A stretch of DNA of 64,000 bases, from positions 62,001 through 126,000 of the forward strand of contig CAJTMJ010000003.1 in assembly GCA_910577335.1 (NCBI GenBank), in the 5' to 3' direction. The position numbers and the translations under genes are program-made. Below the pieces are notes generated by a model. It was not told the origin of the DNA and made no database searches. It saw nothing but the letters and a program-made list of their open reading frames with translations. This DNA is from an uncultured Duncaniella sp. (GTDB taxonomy: Bacteria > Bacteroidota > Bacteroidia > Bacteroidales > Muribaculaceae). Below, piece after piece: positions 34,489 to 43,111 of this stretch (its first letter is position 1; every line of letters starts with the position of its first letter).

Positions 34489-34959
34489 ATGCGTTGTCTA
34501 TTACCGCTGATATTACTATTGTCATTGCTTCTCGGGGCTTGCAGCCCCGGGAAGCGTGATTATAGCCGGTGGGAAAATTTGCCTGCTTCCGGTTGGGTGT
34601 ATGGCGACACGGTGTTGCTTTTGCCTGTGGATACCATGTTGCTTGACAATGATTCGATCGTCGAAGGTGCTGTCGGACTGTCGTTGCGGCATGGCAGTAG
34701 CTATCCATATTCCAATATTTGGCTTGAGGTTACTTATCATGGCGATCGCCGTATGGTGCGTGATACTGTCAATATCCCTTTGGCTGATGTGTTCGGGCGA
34801 TGGCTCGGTAGCGGTTTTGGCGCAAGTTATCAAAACTCAGCCATGATTAATCAGTCAACGGTAATTGATGTCACCCGTCCCGTAGAGGTGCGCCATATAA
34901 TGCGTGTTGACACACTCCATGGCATAGATCAAATCGGCATTTTTGTCAGCCATAATTAA
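34489..34959 (+). CDS. gldH: gliding motility lipoprotein GldH
   Basis: 156 aa. Lipobox LGAC, lipidated C18. Motifs FENLPASGWVYGDTV-like (here WENLPASGWVYGDTV), SYPYSNIWLEV and VEVRHIMRVDTLHGIDQIGIFV fit GldH. The protein is kept in many non-gliding Bacteroidales, where its role is unclear but tied to the cell envelope. Last gene of the rny-ricT-gldH run. Confidence 0.9.
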   Translation: MRCLLPLILLLSLLLGACSPGKRDYSRWENLPASGWVYGDTVLLLPVDTMLLDNDSIVEGAVGLSLRHGSSYPYSNIWLEVTYHGDRRMVRDTVNIPLADVFGRWLGSGFGASYQNSAMINQSTVIDVTRPVEVRHIMRVDTLHGIDQIGIFVSHN

Positions 34960-34975
34960 TAATATCTAATAGGAG

Positions 34976-35011
34976 GTACCCAATAAAGTACCCGATAAAG
35001 TACCCAATAAA
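34976..35011. repeat. three tandem 12-bp repeats (GTACCCAATAAA type)
   Basis: GTACCCAATAAA, GTACCCGATAAA and GTACCCAATAAA stand back to back, starting at 34976, 34988 and 35000. Read as protein they give VPNK VPDK VPNK, a linker common in Bacteroidales ATP-binding/winged-helix accessory proteins, so they may be a relic of such a gene; the frame stops soon after. They may also be a regulatory array for the following gene. Confidence 0.6.
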
Positions 35012-35076
35012 TCTGAGCTTGCCGGCCTGCGACTGCTTTTTTGATAATCCATACCTGTGAAATAATATATGGAGTC

Positions 35077-35424
35077 ATGATTATTAACATAGAAGGGGTT
35101 AATTCCCGAATGATTGCCAACAATCTTACTGCCTCACAGCCGATGCATCCGGGTGAATTACTTAAGGATGAACTTGAAGCACGTGGCATATCTCAAAAGG
35201 CATTTTCAGAAGAAATAGGGATTCGACCGTCAATTATAAGTGAGATAATTCATGGTAAAAGGTCTATTTCCATAGAGTATGCCATGTTGTTTGAAGCAGC
35301 TTTGGATATTGACGCTGATTTCTGGTTAAAGCTTCAGTCTGATTACGATAAGGAGGTGGTGAAGGCTAATAAATCATTCATGCAGCGGTTAAATGAGATT
35401 CGTAAAGTGGCAGCGTTTTTATAA
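35077..35424 (+). CDS. HigA-family antitoxin-like regulator, no HigB partner
   Basis: 115 aa from the ATG at 35077 (GGAG is 2 bp upstream). PMHPGELLKDELEARGISQKAFSEEIGIRPSIISEIIHGKRSI is the HigA helix-turn-helix, followed by the usual AALDIDADFWLKLQSDYD. HigA normally follows and represses a HigB mRNA-interferase gene. None is found in the 118 bp upstream, where only a tandem repeat lies. Probably a remaining regulator or antitoxin. Confidence 0.88.
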   Translation: MIINIEGVNSRMIANNLTASQPMHPGELLKDELEARGISQKAFSEEIGIRPSIISEIIHGKRSISIEYAMLFEAALDIDADFWLKLQSDYDKEVVKANKSFMQRLNEIRKVAAFL

Positions 35425-35478
35425 AACAATTTCAATATCAAATTGACTTTTTCGCACTTATTCGGTCGTGTGGTGTCG

Positions 35479-35486
35479 TATCTTTG
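35479..35486 (+). promoter_or_regulatory. -7 box for the amidase gene
   Basis: TATCTTTG, 12 bp upstream of the ATG at 35499. Confidence 0.45.
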
Positions 35487-35498
35487 CATAAAAACTTG

Positions 35499-35915
35499 AT
35501 GGATATGAGAAACATACGAAAGATTATAGTGCATTGCACTGCAACCCCTAAAGGGAGAGATGTAAGTGTTGAGGAGATAGACCGTTGGCATAAGGCGAGA
35601 GGGTTCAGATGCATCGGCTATCATTATGTGGTGGCTTTGGACGGAACTGTTTATGCCGGGCGTCCTGTTTCGGAGATAGGGGCGCATTGCACAGGGCAAA
35701 ACCGCAATAGCATAGGAATAGTGTATGTCGGAGGTTTGAGCGAGGATGGCAAACGTCCGATGGATACCCGCACACAGGACCAAAAGGTGGCATTGGTCAG
35801 GACGATAGCTGAGTTGAAACGTAAATATCCGGGGGCGATGGTACATTCTCATTATGAATTTGCCGCCAAAGCTTGTCCTTGCTTCGATGCTGCCGAAGAG
35901 TATGCCGATTTATGA
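35499..35915 (+). CDS. N-acetylmuramoyl-L-alanine amidase (type 2, PGRP-like)
   Basis: 138 aa from the ATG at 35499. The zinc ligands appear as H12 in IIVHCTAT, a second His in VHSHYEF and the Cys in KACPCFD, with IGYHYVVALDGTVYAGRP in between, as in the amidase_2/PGRP fold. It has no signal peptide, like phage-type or exported-by-other-means amidases. It cuts the link between muramic acid and the peptide stem. No other phage gene is near, so a domesticated or antibacterial role is possible. Confidence 0.85.
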   Translation: MDMRNIRKIIVHCTATPKGRDVSVEEIDRWHKARGFRCIGYHYVVALDGTVYAGRPVSEIGAHCTGQNRNSIGIVYVGGLSEDGKRPMDTRTQDQKVALVRTIAELKRKYPGAMVHSHYEFAAKACPCFDAAEEYADL

Positions 35916-35937
35916 TTGATTTCTAACATGAATTTTG

Positions 35938-35966
35938 TACATTTGCAACTGAATTAAATCAGTTCA
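35938..35966 (+). promoter_or_regulatory. promoter and palindrome before the aldo/keto reductase
   Basis: TACATTTG (35938-35945) is the -7 box. Just downstream an inverted repeat reads AACTGA then TCAGTT (35948-35965), covering the likely transcript start, a good place for a repressor. Its CAGTTCA end is shared with two repeats at 56.7 and 61.3 kb. Confidence 0.4.
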
Positions 35967-35977
35967 AAGCTAATATC

Positions 35978-36937
35978 ATGGATATGAAATACAGATTTTG
36001 TGGCAGGAGCGGACTTCAGCTCCCTGTTATATCCCTTGGGCTATGGCACAATTTCGGCGGGGTAGATCCATACGAGAAATCCCGTGAGATTGTCTTCCAT
36101 GCCTTTGAGAGGGGTGTGGTTCATTTTGACCTTGCTAATAATTATGGTCCTCCTCCCGGAAGTGCCGAAGAAAATTTCGGTAAGATGCTTCGTGACGGGC
36201 TGCATACACACCGTGACGAGATAATAGTCTCGTCGAAAGCCGGACATCTGATGTGGAACGGTCCCTACGGCGATGGAAGTTCCCGCAAATACATAATGGC
36301 AAGCATCAATCAGAGCCTGAAACGTACCGGTCTGGAATATTTCGACATATTCTATAGCCATCGTTACAATCCGGAGACACCATTGGAAGAAACCGTACAA
36401 GCCCTTGTTGACATAGTGAAGCAAGGGAAGGCTCTGTATATCGGGCTGTCCAAATATCCTGTGGATAAGGCAAAGGAAGCGTGCGACATGATGCGTGCGC
36501 AGAATGTGCGATGCCTTATATATCAGGACAGGTATAATATGCTTGTGCGTCGCCCGGAAGAGCAACATCTTGACTTCCTTCGTGATGAGCAGCTTGGGTT
36601 CATCGCCTTCTCACCGCTTGCGCAAGGGCTTCTCACCAACAGGTATCTTAACGGAATACCGTCGGACTCACGTGCCGCACGACCGGATGGTTTCCTTCAC
36701 CGTGAGGATATTACCCCTGAGATGGTTGATAAAATCGCACGGTTAAACAAGATAGCCGAACAGCGAGGGCAGTCGTTGGCGCAGATGTCTCTTGCATGGC
36801 TTCTTGCCAAGCCGGAGATAACCTCTGTGATAGCAGGGGCAAGCTCTGTCCGTCAGCTTGACGACAGCCTTGAAGCTATCTCCAATATCGATTTCACTTC
36901 GGAGGAACTTTCCGAAATTGATAACATAATTCTCTGA
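35978..36937 (+). CDS. aldo/keto reductase, YghZ (L-glyceraldehyde 3-phosphate reductase) type
   Basis: 319 aa NADPH-dependent (beta/alpha)8 reductase. N-terminal RSGLQLPVISLGLWHNFG and the catalytic D/Y region FDLANNYGPPPGSAEENFG, Lys in SSKAGHLMW and His in FYSHRYNPETPLEET match the YghZ/Gpr group. NADPH-binding tail VIAGASSVRQLDDSL. Such enzymes reduce L-glyceraldehyde 3-phosphate or methylglyoxal. It stands 5 bp before the GH28 gene, suggesting use in sugar breakdown. Confidence 0.9.
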   Translation: MDMKYRFCGRSGLQLPVISLGLWHNFGGVDPYEKSREIVFHAFERGVVHFDLANNYGPPPGSAEENFGKMLRDGLHTHRDEIIVSSKAGHLMWNGPYGDGSSRKYIMASINQSLKRTGLEYFDIFYSHRYNPETPLEETVQALVDIVKQGKALYIGLSKYPVDKAKEACDMMRAQNVRCLIYQDRYNMLVRRPEEQHLDFLRDEQLGFIAFSPLAQGLLTNRYLNGIPSDSRAARPDGFLHREDITPEMVDKIARLNKIAEQRGQSLAQMSLAWLLAKPEITSVIAGASSVRQLDDSLEAISNIDFTSEELSEIDNIIL

Positions 36938-36942
36938 TTGGG

Positions 36943-38301
36943 ATGTTAAAGAGACTTTTGATGCCCGCTATGGCTCTGCTTGGAGCTTTGGCGGCTGATG
37001 CCGCAGTATATAATATCGTGGATTACGGGGCTGTGTCGGATACCACCCGGCTTAGCAGTAATGCCGTGCAGAGTGCTATAGATGCCTGTAATAATGGCGG
37101 TGGAGGGACTGTGCTTGTCCCTGCCGGCAATTATAAGATAGGGAGCATTATGCTGAAAAGCAATGTGGAATTGCATTTGGAAAACGGTGCGACTCTCTAC
37201 GGCAGCACTGATATAAATGATTACATCCCGGTCACCACTGATTATGTGTCGCTACGAACCGTAACTCCCACTATTCAGCTTATCTATGCCGATAAGGCTG
37301 ACCATGTGGCTATAACGGGGCAAGGCACGATAGATGGGCGAGGGAAGGCTTTTCCCAAGCTGTCATGGAATGACGAAGGTATCACCCGCCCGCATTTATT
37401 GCGACTGATCAGATGCTCTGACGTGGCTGTGACCGGAGTCACGCTTAAGAATTCAGGATGCTGGATGCAGCATTATCTTGCTTGTGACAGAGTTAAGATT
37501 GACGGGATAACGGTCATTAACCGTAATAATTTCAACAATGACGCTCTTGACCTTGACGGCTGCCACAACGTGACGGTCTCCAACATGATTGCCGACTCTG
37601 ACGATGATGCTATAACGCTCAAAAGCACTTCGCCAAGACTGTGTGAGGATATAACTATCAGCAATTGTGTGGTGTCGAGCCATTGCAATGCTATAAAGCT
37701 CGGCACTGAGACTAATGGCGGTTTCCGGAATATAAACATAAGGGGCATAGTGGTGAAGCCATCCGCTGACCAGTCGAGTCAGTATTTCGGTTACCCCGGA
37801 GGTATAGGACATTCTGCCATATCGCTTGAGATTGTAGATGGCGGCTCAATGAGAAATGTCAATATAGGTGATATAACCATCACAGGCACTGAGTCGCCGA
37901 TATTCATACGTCTTGCCGACCGTGCCCGTCCCTATTCCAAGGATCACCCCGTGGAAGGTGTGGGGAGTATAAGCGGAGTGGTGCTGCATGATATTTTAAT
38001 TGACGGGGCAGGTCCTACCGGTTGCTCAATAACCGGTATAGAGGATCATCCTGTAACCGATATTTTGCTCCATGACATCACTATCCGTCAGGCTGGAGGA
38101 CAGAAGGATGTCGCAGCCCCCACGGATGAGAAAATCGCTGAATATCCGGAGTCTACAATGTGGGGGATTCTTCCGGCTCAGGGATTTTGGCTCAACCACA
38201 CACGTGATATTACTTTCCGAAATGTCAAGGTGTTTGCAGAGCAGCCTGACAGCCGTCCGATATATGTGGCAACGGATTCTCCGGGTCTTGTGACGGAATA
38301 A
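36943..38301 (+). CDS. glycoside hydrolase family 28 (polygalacturonase-like)
   Basis: 452 aa secreted parallel beta-helix (signal peptide to about residue 20). NNDALDLDG and DSDDDAITLKS supply the three catalytic Asp of GH28. The usual GHG is replaced by SSHCNAIKLGTE, and the RIK motif is not evident, a variant common among Bacteroidetes GH28. Likely cleaves pectic galacturonide or a related sugar. The start may be ATG at 36943. Second gene of the operon with the reductase and the regulator. Confidence 0.88.
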   Translation: MLKRLLMPAMALLGALAADAAVYNIVDYGAVSDTTRLSSNAVQSAIDACNNGGGGTVLVPAGNYKIGSIMLKSNVELHLENGATLYGSTDINDYIPVTTDYVSLRTVTPTIQLIYADKADHVAITGQGTIDGRGKAFPKLSWNDEGITRPHLLRLIRCSDVAVTGVTLKNSGCWMQHYLACDRVKIDGITVINRNNFNNDALDLDGCHNVTVSNMIADSDDDAITLKSTSPRLCEDITISNCVVSSHCNAIKLGTETNGGFRNINIRGIVVKPSADQSSQYFGYPGGIGHSAISLEIVDGGSMRNVNIGDITITGTESPIFIRLADRARPYSKDHPVEGVGSISGVVLHDILIDGAGPTGCSITGIEDHPVTDILLHDITIRQAGGQKDVAAPTDEKIAEYPESTMWGILPAQGFWLNHTRDITFRNVKVFAEQPDSRPIYVATDSPGLVTE

Positions 38302-38316
38302 TAGATTGAAATACAG

Positions 38317-40569
38317 ATGTCTCACCGCATTATCAAAATGATATTTGTGCTGTCAGCCATTTTGAACGGGCTGACAGCTTTTTGCGGTGGACTGATGTTT
38401 GAGACACTCGACTCTTCGGACGGGTTGAGTGATAATAATGTACGTTTTATAAACTCGCTCCCTGACGGCAGGTTGGTGTTCACAACCGAGCAGGCTTTGA
38501 ATATCTATGACGGAGTGCGGTTTAAGAAATATTACCTTGATCAGTCAGCCAAATATGAGCTTGATGATTACTCAGGGCATTATCATCTCTACCTCAGCTC
38601 CGACACAATGTTGTGGGTGAAAAATTATCATAAATTCTTTATTTTCGATCTCAGGAAGGAGCGGTTTATCTCCCCGGGTGAATATTTGAGAGGCAAGGGA
38701 GTTGAGAAGCGAGTAGATGACCTGTTTGTGGATTTGGCAGGTAATCTGTGGCTTTCGATCGATAACAGGTTTTATATGCCCGGCTCTAATTTAACTTTGA
38801 CGCTGCCTGACGTATGCGGGGAGGTGCAGGATTTGGAATCGGACGGGGATTCTCATTATCTGTTTGACAATAAGGGTGGTGTGCATTGCTATAACTTCTC
38901 CGGGGAATATAAATATAGCCGTCATGCATACGCCTCGGATGAAATGCCGAGATTTGCCAATACTTCATTAGTGGTGAAGCAGGATAGCGTCTTCTATCAG
39001 TTGCGAAACGGGACGCATGGGGTGTTTCAGAAGTTTGATACTACGACCGGTGTATGGCAGAAGATATTGGAGCGTGATTATTCCTTGAACACACTGATGA
39101 TTACCGATGACGGCGATGCTTATATATCTTGCAGGTTAGGATTTTGGATTGTTGATACCGCTGACGGAGCGGTGGAATATCTCCCTTATCTGCGGACACG
39201 CCGGGGGAATGTTGTAGCCACTGAAATAAGCACTGTTTTTCAGGATGCACAAGGGACTTTGTGGGTCGGAACTTTGAACCGAGGGCTTTTGTATTGTAAC
39301 CCTGAACGTTATAGAATGTCTGAGATATACGGTGTGTCCGATCTCTCACGTCAAGGTGGCAAGGGGATTAGGACAGGGCTATTTTCAGAGGATAGGTCGG
39401 GAAATGTATATGTTAGGGGGACAGATGGGATTCGCAAGCTTAAATTTCATGAATCAGGAAGATGCTCTGCCGAAATATTGCCGTCGGAGCCCTCTTTGAT
39501 AGATTTAATGGGTGAGTATGGCTCTGACGCCACATTTTTGGCTTCGGACGGGAGTGTTTATGTTGACGACGGGGAGAATGGCTGTGTGGTGTTCAAGGCT
39601 GATCCGGAGTTCAGAGTGGCACATTCGTATGCGCCATTGTTTTCAGAACTGTATCTTTACGGGGAGAAAGTATTGCCCGGCAAACTGTATGGCGGTAGGT
39701 TGCTAATGCCTGATTCGGAGCCATATATCAAGAGCTTGGTCTTAGGTCATGACCAGAATTTCATAACATTGAAATTTTCACCTTTGAATTTATTACATAC
39801 CTCAGGTGTAGGCTACAGCTATAAACTTGAGGGATTTGACCGTGACTGGGTGGATGTTGACTATGCGGGTTCAACGGAGACGGACATTTCAGCGCAATAT
39901 ACCAATCTCCCTCCCGGAAAATATGTGTTTAAAATTAAGACATACAGGTCGGAGGATGGTTCCGAAGTCTCGCCTGTAACCGAGTTGGATATTGAAATTC
40001 TTACACCATGGTATCGGACTTGGGTTGCATGGGTATGCTATGTGCTGATAGCAATTGTCTTAGGTTGGTTGATTTCATGGCTGTATATACGTAGTCAGCG
40101 CAAGGCTATGGAGCGGAAACATCGGGAAGAGATATTGCTTGTCCGTATCAAAGGGTTGATCGAGCAGTGTGACAGGTATGAAGCGGAGCTAAAAGCGCAG
40201 GATGAGGATGTGAAATCGTGTGAGCCGGCTGATGAAAATTCCTTGGAAGAAAATGCGTTTGTCGCCAAGGCTGTGAAGTTGGTAGAGGATAATATGAACA
40301 CACCCGGATACTCTGTCGAGCAATTAAGCCGTGACCTGTGCATGGAAAGGACTGGGCTTTATAAAAAGCTTGTCACATTACTTAATCAGTCTCCGAGCCT
40401 GTTCATGCGTAATATAAGATTGAAACATGCAGCCGAGCTTCTTGCAGCTAAGGAGGGGAGTGTGGCAGAGATTGCTATGCGCACAGGATTCAGCAATGCA
40501 AGCTATTTCAGCAAATGTTTTCAGGAAGTTTACGGCTGCCGTCCGTCGGAATTTACAGGCAAGAAATGA
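38317..40569 (+). CDS. membrane-tethered AraC-type regulator with sensor propeller, no kinase
   Basis: 750 aa. Signal peptide/TM at the N-terminus, beta-propeller-like periplasmic repeats (LDSSDGLSDNNVRFI, AQGTLWVGTLNRGLLYC), a Y_Y_Y domain (NLLHTSGVGYSYKLEGFD ... LPPGKYVFKIK), one TM helix (about 570-590), a short coiled coil and a C-terminal AraC helix-turn-helix (FVAKAVKLVEDN ... AEIAMRTGFSNASYFSKCFQEVYGCRPSEF). This is the layout of hybrid two-component systems with histidine kinase, ATPase and receiver all absent. 15 bp after GH28 and upstream of GH31, its probable target. Confidence 0.88.
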   Translation: MSHRIIKMIFVLSAILNGLTAFCGGLMFETLDSSDGLSDNNVRFINSLPDGRLVFTTEQALNIYDGVRFKKYYLDQSAKYELDDYSGHYHLYLSSDTMLWVKNYHKFFIFDLRKERFISPGEYLRGKGVEKRVDDLFVDLAGNLWLSIDNRFYMPGSNLTLTLPDVCGEVQDLESDGDSHYLFDNKGGVHCYNFSGEYKYSRHAYASDEMPRFANTSLVVKQDSVFYQLRNGTHGVFQKFDTTTGVWQKILERDYSLNTLMITDDGDAYISCRLGFWIVDTADGAVEYLPYLRTRRGNVVATEISTVFQDAQGTLWVGTLNRGLLYCNPERYRMSEIYGVSDLSRQGGKGIRTGLFSEDRSGNVYVRGTDGIRKLKFHESGRCSAEILPSEPSLIDLMGEYGSDATFLASDGSVYVDDGENGCVVFKADPEFRVAHSYAPLFSELYLYGEKVLPGKLYGGRLLMPDSEPYIKSLVLGHDQNFITLKFSPLNLLHTSGVGYSYKLEGFDRDWVDVDYAGSTETDISAQYTNLPPGKYVFKIKTYRSEDGSEVSPVTELDIEILTPWYRTWVAWVCYVLIAIVLGWLISWLYIRSQRKAMERKHREEILLVRIKGLIEQCDRYEAELKAQDEDVKSCEPADENSLEENAFVAKAVKLVEDNMNTPGYSVEQLSRDLCMERTGLYKKLVTLLNQSPSLFMRNIRLKHAAELLAAKEGSVAEIAMRTGFSNASYFSKCFQEVYGCRPSEFTGKK

Positions 40570-40570
40570 A

Positions 40571-40611
40571 AATCAACATTTGTGTGATTGGAATCAACAT
40601 TTGTGTTATTG
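40571..40611. repeat. two direct repeats, 21-bp period, upstream of the GH31 promoter
   Basis: A 20-bp unit starting AATCAACATTTGTGT (40571-40590) repeats at 40592-40611 with one mismatch (G/T near the end). The period is 21 bp, two helical turns, the classic form of an AraC-family site. The last bases, ATTG, supply the -33 TTG of the GH31 promoter. Confidence 0.75.
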
Positions 40612-40638
40612 TGTAATAGGTTGAATGTCTTAATTTTG
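40609..40638 (+). promoter_or_regulatory. promoter of the GH31 gene
   Basis: TTG (40609-40611), 19-bp spacer, TAATTTTG (40631-40638); ATG at 40666. The direct repeats abut or include the -33 box. Confidence 0.6.
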
Positions 40639-40665
40639 CAGTGTGAACTTAAAATCAAATCAATC

Positions 40666-43008
40666 ATGAAAAAAGTGATTTTTATAGCTGCATTAGTAGG
40701 CTTGATAGCCCCGATATGTACGGCAAAAGATGTCGGGCGGACATCGCAAGGTGTTAAATTCCCATCGCAAGGGATGGATGTAAACATTGAATTTTACTCT
40801 CCGGAGATAGTGCGTGTTTACAAGTCTCCTGAAGGAAAACAGTATGAAAAGAATAGCCTTGTGGTGACAAAGACACCCGAAAAAGTAGACCTGAAATATT
40901 CGGAAGCCGGAGATAAGGTCACGGTTGAATCATCGGCTGTGAAGGTTGTTGCCAATACCGGCACCGGGACTGTTGACTTCTATACTCCCTCAGGGAAATT
41001 GCTGTTGAAAGACCAAGCGACCACTTTCACTGATAAGATGGATGCCGGCAAGCCTTCATACACTGTGAAAAGCTCGTTTATGCTTGATAAGGATGAGCCT
41101 ATATATGGAGTGGGGCAGATAATGGATGGCAAGATGAACCGCCGCAATTCCTATCATCATCTCCAGAATGAGAATATGTTTACCAGCTCACCCTATTTCA
41201 TCTCTCCGACCAAGGGGTATGCTGTATATGTTGACAATTATTCAATCTCTGATTTCGCCGACAGCCCGCAGGAATTGTCGTTCCAGTGTCTTGGAGACGG
41301 CTCGGACTATTATTTCATGTTTGGCAAGACTCCCGACGATATTATCTCGGAGGTTCGCGAGCTTACCGGACATTCACCCATGCTACCACTCTGGGCTTAC
41401 GGATTTTTCCAGAGCAAGGAGCGTTACACCAATCAGGAGGAGAGCCTTGATGTATTGAAGAAATATAGGAAATTGGGTGTGCCCATCGACTGTATGATTC
41501 AGGACTGGCGTTATTGGGCTGAATACAATCATACCGACAGCGCATGGAACTCTCATAGCTTTGATGCGGAGCGTTTCCCGAATCCCGAAAAATGGGTTGA
41601 GGATATACATGCGCTTAATGGCAAACTGCTTATCGTGGCATGGCCAGGGTTCGGTCCCAAGACATCACAGCGTCAAGAACTCGACTCAAAGGGTATGATA
41701 ATTGAGTTTGACACATGGCCCCCGAACAGCGGTGCGCGTCCATACGATGTGTTTAATCCCGAAGCTCGTGACATATATTGGAAGTCGTTGGATAAGGGTA
41801 TATTCAGCAAGATCGGTAATGACGGCTGGTGGCTTGACTCCACTGAGCCTGACCATATAAACCGACAGGAGTCTGATTATGATAAGCCGACACACCTCGG
41901 CTCATACAGAAGCATGAAGAATGCTTATTCGCTGATGCATAATACCGGTATTGCCGAACATCAGAAGGCACAGAACCGTGACAAACGTGTGGTGATACTT
42001 ACTCGTTCAGGCTTTGTGGGTCAGCAACGCCTTGGCTCTAATACATGGAGCGGTGACGTCATGTCAACATGGGAGATGCTTGAAAAGCAGATACCGGCAG
42101 CTCTTAACTTTACCCTTATGGGTATACCTAACTGGAACAGTGATATAGGCGGATTTTTTGCAAATCACTGGAATAAGGGTGGTGGCGCAAAGAACCCTGA
42201 GTATCAGGAACTGTATACAAGATGGATGCAGTTTGGCGCTTTCTGTCCGATGATGCGTTCGCATGGCACAGAGGTACCGCGTGAGATTTGGAATTTTGGT
42301 GAGCCGGGCGACTGGTGTTTTGATGCTCAAAAAAAAGCTATAGAGCTTCGTTACCGTATGTTGCCATATATCTACAGCACTTCATGGGATGTGTCAGCCA
42401 ACGACGGCACATTCATGCGTCCGCTTGTGATGGATTTCGTGAACGACAAGAATGTCTATGAGCTTGGTAGCGAATATATGTTCGGACGTTCATTGCTCGT
42501 AGCACCTGTTACCCGTCCGGGTGTGTCATCTTGGGATGTGTATTTGCCATCAGGTGCAAAATGGTGGGATTTCTGGACTAACGCTCAGCATAATGGCGGC
42601 GAGACTGTAAGCCGTGAAGTGCCTAAAGATATTATCCCGCTCTATGTCAAAGCCGGTAGTGTAATGCCTTTCGGTCCCGATGTGCAATACTCTACAGAAA
42701 AGCCTTGGGATAATCTTGAAATACGCATATATCCCGGTGCTGACGGATCGTTTACTCTTTACGAGGATGAGAATGACAATTATAATTACGAAAACGGAGC
42801 TTACTCTACCATCGATTTCAAATGGAACGATGCCAAAAAGACTCTTACCATCTCTGATCGCAAGGGTGATTTCCCCGGCATGTTGAAGAAGCGTAAATTC
42901 AATGTTGTGCTTGTGAATGACAAGTCGGGTGCCGGCAACGCTCCGATGAATGGCGGAAAAGAAATTTCCTATTCCGGAAAGGAGACCAAATTGAAGTTTG
43001 GTAAATAA
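40666..43008 (+). CDS. glycoside hydrolase family 31 (alpha-xylosidase/alpha-glucosidase type)
   Basis: 780 aa from the ATG at 40666; the upstream in-frame ATG at 40588 lies inside the repeats and is rejected. Signal peptide ends near ICTAK. The nucleophile Asp is D391 in WWLDSTEPD and the acid/base is D464 in WSGDVMSTW; DCMIQDWRYW and YRMLPYIYS are family landmarks. The WSGDV and TEPD form is common in alpha-xylosidases acting on xyloglucan, but specificity is not certain. GH43 follows, after a terminator. Confidence 0.92.
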   Translation: MKKVIFIAALVGLIAPICTAKDVGRTSQGVKFPSQGMDVNIEFYSPEIVRVYKSPEGKQYEKNSLVVTKTPEKVDLKYSEAGDKVTVESSAVKVVANTGTGTVDFYTPSGKLLLKDQATTFTDKMDAGKPSYTVKSSFMLDKDEPIYGVGQIMDGKMNRRNSYHHLQNENMFTSSPYFISPTKGYAVYVDNYSISDFADSPQELSFQCLGDGSDYYFMFGKTPDDIISEVRELTGHSPMLPLWAYGFFQSKERYTNQEESLDVLKKYRKLGVPIDCMIQDWRYWAEYNHTDSAWNSHSFDAERFPNPEKWVEDIHALNGKLLIVAWPGFGPKTSQRQELDSKGMIIEFDTWPPNSGARPYDVFNPEARDIYWKSLDKGIFSKIGNDGWWLDSTEPDHINRQESDYDKPTHLGSYRSMKNAYSLMHNTGIAEHQKAQNRDKRVVILTRSGFVGQQRLGSNTWSGDVMSTWEMLEKQIPAALNFTLMGIPNWNSDIGGFFANHWNKGGGAKNPEYQELYTRWMQFGAFCPMMRSHGTEVPREIWNFGEPGDWCFDAQKKAIELRYRMLPYIYSTSWDVSANDGTFMRPLVMDFVNDKNVYELGSEYMFGRSLLVAPVTRPGVSSWDVYLPSGAKWWDFWTNAQHNGGETVSREVPKDIIPLYVKAGSVMPFGPDVQYSTEKPWDNLEIRIYPGADGSFTLYEDENDNYNYENGAYSTIDFKWNDAKKTLTISDRKGDFPGMLKKRKFNVVLVNDKSGAGNAPMNGGKEISYSGKETKLKFGK

Positions 43009-43035
43009 AAGGGTGTTAATTTCGTAAATAGAAAC

Positions 43036-43075
43036 AAAACAGCCACTGAATTTTTACAGATTCGGTGGCTGTTTT
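43036..43075. terminator. strong hairpin between the GH31 and GH43 genes
   Basis: Arms 43036-43051 and 43060-43075 pair over 16 bp with one wobble, loop 8 nt, A-run before and T-run after, so it can stop transcripts from either side. It separates the two enzymes into different transcripts. Confidence 0.85.
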
Positions 43076-43088
43076 CATCATAGAGTGG

Positions 43089-43096
43089 TAAATTTG
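43089..43096 (+). promoter_or_regulatory. -7 box for the GH43 gene
   Basis: TAAATTTG, 15 bp upstream of the ATG at 43112; the leader would be about 10 nt. Confidence 0.5.
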
Positions 43097-43111
43097 TAAT
43101 AAAAAACATCT

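Noticed and set aside
40588..40665. Longer GH31 start with an in-frame ATG at 40588
   Set aside because: The extra 26 residues would put the promoter and direct repeats inside the coding region and displace the signal peptide.
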